Of a DNA stretch of 64,000 bases, positions 55,165 to 62,049 are shown in pieces (position 1 is the stretch's first letter; each line of letters begins with the position of its first letter). The stretch lies in contig CAVUYP010000001.1 in the NCBI GenBank assembly GCA_963745755.1, positions 2,108,001-2,172,000 of the forward strand. The letters are read 5' to 3'. The DNA comes from RHKX01 sp963745755 (lineage in GTDB: Bacteria > Actinomycetota > Thermoleophilia > Solirubrobacterales > 70-9). The translations under genes were made by a program, and so were the position numbers. A model generated the notes under the pieces. That model had not been told where the DNA came from and did no database searches. It saw only the letters and a list, made by a program, of their open reading frames with translations.

Positions 55165-56579
55165 CGTGCCGCCTCCTCCTCGGTCTTGCGCTCGCCGGGG
55201 GGCGGGCCGTAGGGGCCGCCGGCGCCGACGTCGGCGCCGGGCTCCTCACGGCGGGCGATCCGCCGCAGCGCGAACACGGCGATCGTGCCGATCACGGCGT
55301 AGAGGAGCACCGCCCCGGCGAAGGCGAACCAGAGGCCGCCGGCACCGGTGACCGCGTCGGAGGTCCGCATCACCTCGTAGACGATCCACGGTTGTCGGCC
55401 GACCTCGGTGACGACCCAGCCGGCCTCCATCGCGACGACGGCGCCGATGCCGCTCAGCGCGACCGCGCGCAGGAACCACTTCGTATCCGGCAGGTCGCGC
55501 CGGCGCCACCAGGCGAAGCCCTGCCAGGCGCCGAGCGCGAGCAGCGCGAAGCCGATGCCGACCATCGCGTCGAAGGCGAGGTGGAGCATCGTGTTGGCGG
55601 GTGGCTGCTCGTCGTCGGGGATCTGATCGAGGCCGGTGACCACCGTGTCGGTGCTGAAGCCGACCAGGAGCGAATCGAGCCCGGGGATGCCGATCCCGTA
55701 CTTGACGCCCTCGTCGGTGCAGATGCCGCCGATCCACTCGGTCTGGTTCGGCCCGGTCTTCTGGATGCACTCCATGCCGGCGAACTTCGACGGCTGGTGG
55801 TCGGCGACGCCGCGGGCGGCGGTGTCGCCGACGAACAGCTGCACCGGGGTGAGGATCGCCGCGACGGTGAGCGGGATCATCAGGCCGAGCCGGTGGCGGC
55901 GGTCGCGACGCTTGGCGGGGTTGCGGAGCATCGCGATCGCGTAGACGGAGGCGAGCCCGAAGCCGACGACCATGTAGGCGGCGAGCAGCATGTGCGGGAA
56001 CTCGTAGGAGGTCGCCGGGTTGAACAGCGCGTTGAGCGGCTCGACGTCGGTCGGGTTGCCGGCGGAGTCGAGCCGGAAGCCCTGCGGCTGGTTCATCCAC
56101 GAGTTGACGGCGACGACGCTGAAGGCGCCGCCGACGCCGGCGATCACGATCGGCACGCCGGTCCAGAAGTGCTTCCAGCCGTCGATCCGCTTCCAGCCGT
56201 AGATGTAGATCGCGATGAAGATCGCCTCGGTGAAGAAGAAGATCCCCTCGATCGCGAAGCCGGTCCCGAAGACGTCGCCGAAGCGCTCCATGAAGCGCGG
56301 CCAGAGCAGGCCCATCTCGAACGAGAGCACGGTCCCGGTGACGGCGCCGACAGCGAACAGGACCGCCGCCGCCTTCGACCAGCGGGTCGCCAGGTCGAGG
56401 GCGACCTCGTCGCCGCGCCGGCGGCCGCGGTACTCGGCGATCAGCATCATCGCCGGCAACGCCACGCCGACGCAGGCGAGAATGATGTGGAAGCCGAGCG
56501 TGAACGCCATCAACTCGCGCGCGGCGAGGAGGTTGTCGGCGACGGGCAGTGCGGGCGCGAGCCCCGAGATTGCGCTCAC
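55161..56579 (-). CDS. cydA: Cytochrome bd quinol oxidase subunit I
   Basis: Catalytic subunit, 472 residues, nine or so helices. Haem b595 ligand in FTLGFHIILACVG (H31); b558 ligands in SYEFPHMLLAAYMVVGFG (His) and ALFDAMVGIGF-type AFDAMVGIG (Met); VGRQPWIVYEVMRTSDAVT is the GRQPW quinol-site motif; MGLLWPRFMERFGDVFG and QPSKFAGMECIQK are conserved. The Q-loop is short, as in cyanide-insensitive (CioA-type) enzymes. GTG start with TAGGCT 6 nt upstream. Terminal oxidase with high O2 affinity, complementing the bc complex route. It precedes cydB with a four-base overlap. Confidence 0.95.
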   Translation of the reverse strand: MSAISGLAPALPVADNLLAARELMAFTLGFHIILACVGVALPAMMLIAEYRGRRRGDEVALDLATRWSKAAAVLFAVGAVTGTVLSFEMGLLWPRFMERFGDVFGTGFAIEGIFFFTEAIFIAIYIYGWKRIDGWKHFWTGVPIVIAGVGGAFSVVAVNSWMNQPQGFRLDSAGNPTDVEPLNALFNPATSYEFPHMLLAAYMVVGFGLASVYAIAMLRNPAKRRDRRHRLGLMIPLTVAAILTPVQLFVGDTAARGVADHQPSKFAGMECIQKTGPNQTEWIGGICTDEGVKYGIGIPGLDSLLVGFSTDTVVTGLDQIPDDEQPPANTMLHLAFDAMVGIGFALLALGAWQGFAWWRRRDLPDTKWFLRAVALSGIGAVVAMEAGWVVTEVGRQPWIVYEVMRTSDAVTGAGGLWFAFAGAVLLYAVIGTIAVFALRRIARREEPGADVGAGGPYGPPPGERKTEEEAAR

Positions 56580-56585
56580 GCAGGC

Positions 56586-56591
56586 AGCCTA
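56586..56591 (-). promoter_or_regulatory. Putative -10 hexamer TAGGCT, leaderless promoter of cydAB
   Basis: TAGGCT on the minus strand ends 6 nt before GTG 56579. Confidence 0.4.
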
Positions 56592-56724
56592 ACCGCGCGA
56601 CCGAACGGTTCCCTGGGATCCCCCCGTCCCGGGGCCGGTCGCGCGGTAGGCTGCCCGAAGCTTATTGCGGGACAGTCCCTACCGGCGTCACGATGCCGGC
56701 CGTGCACGAGGAGGACCCAGCCAG

Positions 56725-57459
56725 ATGCTCAATCCGTTCACGCACCGGAAGATCCTCAAGAAGGGGACGCCGGGCACGGGCACGATCGTCGCGATGTCCA
56801 ACCGCGAGGCGGGATCGTCGTCGCAGAACGTCGCGATGACCCTGCAGATCCGCGTCGAGGGCTTGTCCCCCTACGAGGTCGAGGACCAGTGGATGGTCTC
56901 CTCGCGGCACCCGCTCGGCTTCGGGATGGAGCTGCCGGTCAAGGTCGACCGCGACAAGCCGCAGAAGGTCGCGATCGACTGGGACGCCGCCGAGGATCGG
57001 AACGCGGCGGCGACGGCCGCCCGCCGCGCCGCCCTCGCCGCCGAGGGCCCGAGCGGCGGCGGCCCGGCGGTCATCGATCCGCTCGGCGGCGACTCCGTCT
57101 TCGGCGGCGCGCTCGGCAACCACCAGGGCTACGCGCCGCCCAGCGAGCCCGCCGTCGACCTCCGCAACGACCCGGAGCTGCGCGCGAAGATCGAGAAGGT
57201 GATCGGTCGCGAGCTGACGCCGGGGACGACCGAGCGGCTCGACTTCACCGCCGACCCGCAGGTCGGGGCGGCGGTCATGCAGGTGATCGCCCAGCACCAG
57301 GCCGAGCTGCAGATGCGGGCGATGAACCCGGACGGCTCAGCGTCGGGCGGCGACGCCGGCGACGTCGTCGCCCAGCTCGAGCGGCTCGACGCGCTCCGCC
57401 AGAGCGGCGCGCTCAGCCAGGAGGAGTTCGACGAGCAGAAGAAGAGGCTGCTCGGCTGA
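56725..57459 (+). CDS. SHOCT-domain protein
   Basis: 244 residues from ATG 56725 (MLNPFTHRKILKKGTPGTGT); a longer in-frame start at 56665 is less likely. N-terminal half is beta-rich (TLQIRVEGLSPYEVEDQWMV, ELPVKVDRDKPQKVAIDWDA), then a flexible Ala/Gly/Pro section, a helical middle (LRAKIEKVIGRELTPGTT), and a C-terminal SHOCT domain (VAQLERLDALRQSGALSQEE followed by FDEQKKRLLG), a short oligomerisation module. No signal or membrane segment. Function unknown; SHOCT proteins often associate with membranes or other proteins. Divergent from cydAB. Confidence 0.85.
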   Translation: MLNPFTHRKILKKGTPGTGTIVAMSNREAGSSSQNVAMTLQIRVEGLSPYEVEDQWMVSSRHPLGFGMELPVKVDRDKPQKVAIDWDAAEDRNAAATAARRAALAAEGPSGGGPAVIDPLGGDSVFGGALGNHQGYAPPSEPAVDLRNDPELRAKIEKVIGRELTPGTTERLDFTADPQVGAAVMQVIAQHQAELQMRAMNPDGSASGGDAGDVVAQLERLDALRQSGALSQEEFDEQKKRLLG

Positions 57460-57549
57460 GGTCTGGCAATCGGGCGGAGGTCCACCCGCGGCGGGTCCTG
57501 CCGGGCACCGCCGCCCGGACCCGCCAGGAGGACGCCCCCGATGGCGGGC

Positions 57550-59757
57550 TCAGCGCTTGATCTTCTTGCCGATGACCCTGCCGCGCTGATCGTTCGGCTC
57601 GACGACCTCGGTCACCGAGGTCGTCGACTTGAACGCGAGCCGGCGGTGCTTCGTCTTCAGGTACTTGCGAGCGCGCTTGGTCAGCTGCATCCTCAGCTTC
57701 GGGGTGCCACCGCCGGCGACCGTGCCGAACTTCGCGCTCCCGATCTTGAATCCGTGGCCCTTCGCCTTCAAGGTCAGCTTGCCGCCATGGCATGAGTCGA
57801 ACTTCTTCGGGCACTTGACCCGGGGCTTGACGATCTTCCCCTTCCCCGAGACCCGCAGCCGCCGGTTCAGCAGCCGCGGGCTGGGGTGGTGGAGCGATGC
57901 GAAGTCGGCGGCCAGCTCGTAGCCGTCGGGCAGGAACTTCGGCGCCGGGGCGCCGACGAGCCCGTCCAGCGAGCCCGGCTGCTCGACGACCGGCATCCGC
58001 ATCTCGAGGTTGGCGACGGTGACGTCCTGCTGGCCGTTCGAGCGGCGTCCGTAGCTCGCCAGGCCGCCGGCGTCGGCGGCATCGGAGGCGATCAGCTCGA
58101 GCTTCGGGATGTGACCGGCGGCGAACGTCCAGCCGTTCGGGTGGAGCTGGAAGACCTGCCGGGTCGGGCCGCCGGTCGCGGGACGCCAGAGGCCACGGTC
58201 GACGAGCTGCTCGCTGCCGTCGGGGGCGACGTCGACGAGCCGGGCCGCGACCTGGGAGTTCTCGCCGGGAAGCGTGAAGTCGGCGATCACCGAGATCGCG
58301 CCCATCATCGTGTAGCCGGCGCTCGGGGCCGGGTCGAGCTCGTAGGTGGCGGCGCCGGGCAGATCGTCGGCCGGCGTCGTCGTGCAGGCGCTCGATGAGA
58401 CCGGGTTGAAGGCGCCGTCGGTCGTCGAATCGGCGGCGATCGTCTTCGTCGCGGCATCGCTGAAGCGGATCTCGCCGGGTGCGATCCGCGCCCAGTCGGA
58501 TGCCTTGTAGGGGCCGCCCGAGGGCTCCGAGCCCGGGCAGGTCTCGGTGTAGGCCTCGACGCCCTGCTCGGGCGCCGCTCCCGCACCCTGGACGTAGTAG
58601 TCGAACCAGTCGTCGATCCGTGCCTCGAGCGCGTCGGTGACGTCGGACTTGTTCTGAGCCCGCGGGTGGCCGAAGTCGCCGAAGAACAGCGCCAGGTCAC
58701 TGTCGGGGTACTCGGTCCTGGTCCGGTTGTAGAAGCGGATCGTCTCGTCGGCCGGGAACAGGTCGTCGGTGAAGCCGCTCGACATCAGCATCGGCGCCGG
58801 TGGCTGTGAGTGGTCGATGTAGTAGGAGGAGTGGTGGGCGGTGAGCTCGTCGACGATGTCGGTGACGTTGCTCCCGTACGGCTCGCCGGCGTCGAGCGCC
58901 GCCTTCCAGCCGGTCAGGTCCGCGGTCGGGTCGGTTCCCGGCGTCGAGTAGAAGCCCTCCGAGGCGAGCCCGCTCACGTAGAGGCCGGTGACGAGCGACT
59001 CCTTCTCGATCCCCGGGCGGCCCACGTAGGGGGAGTCGGCTACGTAGTCGAGGGTGCTGCCGTTCGGAGAGAGCGAGTAGGCGAGGTCGGTCCAGGGGAC
59101 GTTCGGAGCGGTCGCGGCGATCTGCATCGGCTTGCCGTCCGGGCTCTGCCAGGGGGCGAGGCTGTAGTCGGGCATCACGATCCGGTCCTTGAGCGCGCCG
59201 AGTGCCATCGACATGCCGCCGCCGTAGGAGCCGCCGATCGCGGCGATCCGCTGCGGGTCGACGAGGCCGACGCCCTGGTCGGCGAGCTGGCCGGCGAACT
59301 CCTGGGCGTCGCGGACCTCATAGCGGTTGTCGATCAGCCGCACGTATCCGTCCGCGCAGCCGGTCGGATCGGCCGCCTTCGCCGCCGCCGTGCCGCACGA
59401 CTCGTGGAAACCGCGGTCGGTCATCGAGAAGGTCGCGTAGCCCTTGTCGAGCCAGTGCTGCATCGATCCGAGGCCGATCTTGCCGCCGCCGTAGCCGTGG
59501 AACATCATCACCAGCGGGAAGCCGCCGTCGGGGCCGCTGGCGGGCTCGGGCGGGAAGGCGACGTTGACGTCGATCGGGACGCCGTCCCAGGCCTTCGAGG
59601 TGCTGCGCGGCGAGGTCGAGCCGCAGAAGCGGACACCGTCGCCCTGAACAGTGCAGGAGACGTCGCCGCCGAGCACCGATCCGATCGTCGCTTCCGCCGC
59701 CTGCGGCGCCAGCAGCGCGGCAACGGCAACGGCCAACACGATCATTCTCCGGCCCAT
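57550..59757 (-). CDS. Secreted alpha/beta hydrolase, CocE/X-Pro dipeptidyl-peptidase-like
   Basis: 735 residues from ATG 59757 (MGRRMIVLAVAVAALLAPQA), a cleavable signal peptide ending AAEA. The N-terminal alpha/beta hydrolase domain has the oxyanion region MMFHGYGGGK, nucleophile Ser in IAAIGGSYGGGMSMAL (G-x-S-Y-G), Asp in MLMSSGFTDDLFPADET and His in FFGDFGHPRAQN. A C-terminal jelly-roll (X-Pro dipeptidyl-peptidase C domain: AAGHIPKLELIASD) is followed by a basic beta-rich tail of about 110 residues (RLRVSGKGKIVKPRVKCPKK, with two Cys) probably for cell-surface attachment. Substrate may be an acyl ester or peptide. It is single-copy and intact. Confidence 0.88.
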   Translation of the reverse strand: MGRRMIVLAVAVAALLAPQAAEATIGSVLGGDVSCTVQGDGVRFCGSTSPRSTSKAWDGVPIDVNVAFPPEPASGPDGGFPLVMMFHGYGGGKIGLGSMQHWLDKGYATFSMTDRGFHESCGTAAAKAADPTGCADGYVRLIDNRYEVRDAQEFAGQLADQGVGLVDPQRIAAIGGSYGGGMSMALGALKDRIVMPDYSLAPWQSPDGKPMQIAATAPNVPWTDLAYSLSPNGSTLDYVADSPYVGRPGIEKESLVTGLYVSGLASEGFYSTPGTDPTADLTGWKAALDAGEPYGSNVTDIVDELTAHHSSYYIDHSQPPAPMLMSSGFTDDLFPADETIRFYNRTRTEYPDSDLALFFGDFGHPRAQNKSDVTDALEARIDDWFDYYVQGAGAAPEQGVEAYTETCPGSEPSGGPYKASDWARIAPGEIRFSDAATKTIAADSTTDGAFNPVSSSACTTTPADDLPGAATYELDPAPSAGYTMMGAISVIADFTLPGENSQVAARLVDVAPDGSEQLVDRGLWRPATGGPTRQVFQLHPNGWTFAAGHIPKLELIASDAADAGGLASYGRRSNGQQDVTVANLEMRMPVVEQPGSLDGLVGAPAPKFLPDGYELAADFASLHHPSPRLLNRRLRVSGKGKIVKPRVKCPKKFDSCHGGKLTLKAKGHGFKIGSAKFGTVAGGGTPKLRMQLTKRARKYLKTKHRRLAFKSTTSVTEVVEPNDQRGRVIGKKIKR

Positions 59758-59880
59758 AGGCACGATTCCCGGCACGGCAAATCTCCTCTTCTCGCTCACG
59801 CGCGGCCGCATCGAGGGCCGCCTCTCCGCCGCCGAGCCTATCGGAACCGGGGCCGCGAAATGCCGGTTCGAGCCGCTCGC

Positions 59881-60696
59881 TCAGCGCTGCGCGAGGGTCG
59901 AGACGACCGCCTCGTAGACGCCGTCTCCCATCCGGCCCTCGGTGACCGTGACGTTGTCGTGGGCGCCGAGTGCGGCGCGCAGCGCCTCGTCCTTCTCGTA
60001 GCCGTTGGCCATGCAGAAGAACCGGCCGACATGTGCGGCCGCGCCGAGGTCCTCGATCGAGTCGCCGGCGGCGATGCATTCCTCGGGCCGGTAGCCGCGG
60101 GCGCGCATGTGGGCGCTGACGGCCTTGCCCTTGCTGGCGCCGCCCGGGACCAGGTGGTAGGCGTGGGCGGTCTCGATGCCCTCCATCGGCCGGCTGATCG
60201 CGCCGTTGTCGAGGAAGCGCAGTTCGGCGCCTTCGTCGTGGCCGGCGATCAGCGCGTTCGCCTCGTCGACGTCGATCTTGCCCCGGAACAGCAGCGACAG
60301 GACCCGGCCCTCGTGCCAGGGGGCGTGCCACTCGAGCCGGCCCGGGAAGCTCGCGAACAGCAGCTCCGGAATCCCCGAGGCGATCATCCGCTCGGCCGGG
60401 TTGCCGCGCTCGTCGGGCTGCCAGCCGTCGCCGGTCAGCAGCGTCCGCTCGCCGTCGATCGCCATCCCGCAGCCGGCCTCGTATATGTAGGAGCTCTGGC
60501 CGATCAGCCGCGAGTCGGAATGGACCTGCGCCTCGCGCCGCCCCGACATGACGACGATCTCGACGCCGGCGCGGTGACAGGCCTCGATCAGCAGCGCCTG
60601 GTTGCGGGAGAAGTCGCCGTCGGCGTCGGCGAACAGCGATCCGAACCTGCCGAGCAGGGTCCCGTCGAGGTCGGTGTAGAGGCAGCGCAGGGCCAT
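59881..60696 (-). CDS. HAD-superfamily phosphatase (Cof/sucrose-phosphatase-like)
   Basis: 271 residues. Motif I LYTDLDGTLLGRFGS (DxDGT, nucleophile Asp), motif II VEIVVMSGRREAQV (S-G-R), a C2-type cap domain in the middle (about 85-185), motif III Lys in GGASKGKAVSAHM and motif IV AAGDSIEDLGAAAHVG (GDSxxD). This C2b cap layout is found in Cof-like and sucrose/mannosylglycerate phosphatases. Substrate unknown. TACGCT lies 11 nt upstream of the ATG. It is divergent from the cupin gene and downstream of nothing else on its strand. Confidence 0.85.
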   Translation of the reverse strand: MALRCLYTDLDGTLLGRFGSLFADADGDFSRNQALLIEACHRAGVEIVVMSGRREAQVHSDSRLIGQSSYIYEAGCGMAIDGERTLLTGDGWQPDERGNPAERMIASGIPELLFASFPGRLEWHAPWHEGRVLSLLFRGKIDVDEANALIAGHDEGAELRFLDNGAISRPMEGIETAHAYHLVPGGASKGKAVSAHMRARGYRPEECIAAGDSIEDLGAAAHVGRFFCMANGYEKDEALRAALGAHDNVTVTEGRMGDGVYEAVVSTLAQR

Positions 60697-60791
60697 CGGC
60701 GGACCGCAGCGTAGTCGCCGCCGCGCCGCCGCCGCGGGCCGGTCGCGGCGGCGGGCTTGGCGGCCGATCGCGAAGCTGGAATAGTGGCCCG

Positions 60792-61202
60792 GTGCTGACC
60801 AACCCCTTCACCGGCCAGACGATCGAGCTGATCGAGCAGGACGAGGGGCTGCTCGTCATGGAGACGAGCTACAGAGCGGGCGGGGCGCCGGCACCGGCCC
60901 ATCTGCATCCGGCCCAGGACGAGCGCTTCGTCGTCGTCTCCGGGGCGGTTCGCGCCGCCGTCGACGGCGACCCGGTCATGCTTCGGGCCGGCGACGAGCT
61001 GCTCGTCCCGGCCGGGACGCCGCACGAGTTCGGAGGCGACCCGGACGAGCCCGGGACGGTTCGCTGGGAGGTGCGGCCGCCGCTGCGCACCTGGGAGTTC
61101 TTCGTGAACCTGCACGCGTCGCTCGAGGCGCACGCCGAGGGGCGCGGCGAGGATTCCGGCTTCGACGTCGCCGACTACGACGACGTCTTCCGGCTCGCCT
61201 GA
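60792..61202 (+). CDS. Cupin-domain protein
   Basis: 136 residues forming one cupin barrel. GTG start at 60792. Motif 1 AHLHPAQDERFVVVSG supplies two His and a Glu (H-x-H...E), motif 2 LRAGDELLVPAGTPHEFGGDP supplies the third His, so a metal site is expected; preceding strand LLVMETSYRAGG. A C-terminal helix (about 100-125) follows. It could be a dioxygenase, isomerase or binding protein; nothing nearby specifies which. It precedes the dihydropteroate-synthase-like gene by 4 nt and is likely co-transcribed with it. Confidence 0.85.
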   Translation: MLTNPFTGQTIELIEQDEGLLVMETSYRAGGAPAPAHLHPAQDERFVVVSGAVRAAVDGDPVMLRAGDELLVPAGTPHEFGGDPDEPGTVRWEVRPPLRTWEFFVNLHASLEAHAEGRGEDSGFDVADYDDVFRLA

Positions 61203-61206
61203 GCCG

Positions 61207-62049
61207 ATGACCGCCTGGCGCCTCGCCGATCGCACGCTCGGCCTCGACGACCCGATCGGGGCCGGGATCGTCAACGTGACCGTCGATTCGATGTATGCGG
61301 GCGCCCGCAGCGGCACCGCCGAGCAGGCGGTCGCCGACGGCGGCGCCCTGGCATCGCTCGGCTTCGAGATGCTCGACGTCGGGGCCGTCGCCGCCCGCTC
61401 CGGCCCGCCGGTCGCCGCCGCCGACGAGATCGAGCGGCTGATCCCGGCGATCGCGGGGCTCGTCGCGACGTCGGGGGTGCCGGTCAGCGCCGACACCTTC
61501 GCCCCCGAGGTCGCCGCCGCCGCGACGGCGGCGGGCGCGGTCGTCGTCAACGACATCGGCGGCGGCAGCGACGCGATGCTCGAGGTCGTCGCCGACGCCG
61601 GCTGCGGCTACGTGCTGATGCACAGCGAGGGACCGCCGCGGGTCGACCGGCCGGCGCCGCACTACGAGGACGTCGTCGACCGCCTCAAGCAGTTCTTCAG
61701 CGAGCGGATCGGGCGCGCCGCCGAGCTCGGCGTCGCCGCCGAGTCGATCGCGATCGACCCCGGCCTCGACTTCGACCTGACGACCGCCGACGACGTCGAG
61801 ATCCTCCGCCGCCTCGACGAGCTGCACGGGCTCGGCCGGCCGCTCTACGTGTCGCTGTCGCGCAAGGACTTCATCGGTGCGCTGCTCGCCGGCTCCTGGT
61901 CGGCGCGGCTGCCCGCCGAGGCCCGCGGCAGCGGCACGATCGCCGCCGCGGCGCTGGCGGCCGCGAACGGCGCCCAGGTCCACCGCCTGCACGACTTCGA
62001 GGCCCTCGACGCGGTCCGGACCGCGGCGCGGATCGCCGCCGCAGCTTGA
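61207..62049 (+). CDS. folP: Dihydropteroate synthase-like protein (pterin-binding domain)
   Basis: 280 residues, TIM barrel of the pterin-binding family. GAGIVNVTVDSMYAGARSGT replaces the usual NxTPDSFSDGG; MLDVGAVAARSGPPV replaces IDIGGESTRPG; VVNDIGGGSDAML is normal; SIAIDPGLDFDLT contains the conserved IDPGxGF-like stretch; LSRKDFIGALLAG and RGSGTIAAAALAAANGAQVHRLHD match the C-terminal substrate sites. It is clearly a member but diverges in both N-terminal loops that contact p-aminobenzoate and pyrophosphate, so activity is plausible rather than assured. The TGA overlaps the TTG start of the helicase (TTGA). Confidence 0.78.
   Translation: MTAWRLADRTLGLDDPIGAGIVNVTVDSMYAGARSGTAEQAVADGGALASLGFEMLDVGAVAARSGPPVAAADEIERLIPAIAGLVATSGVPVSADTFAPEVAAAATAAGAVVVNDIGGGSDAMLEVVADAGCGYVLMHSEGPPRVDRPAPHYEDVVDRLKQFFSERIGRAAELGVAAESIAIDPGLDFDLTTADDVEILRRLDELHGLGRPLYVSLSRKDFIGALLAGSWSARLPAEARGSGTIAAAALAAANGAQVHRLHDFEALDAVRTAARIAAAA

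Noticed and set aside
59836..59843. A further GCCGATAG-like site upstream of the secreted hydrolase
   Set aside because: The sequence is TCCGATAG with a mismatch at the first base, and it lies about 80 nt from the start, unlike the three supported sites.
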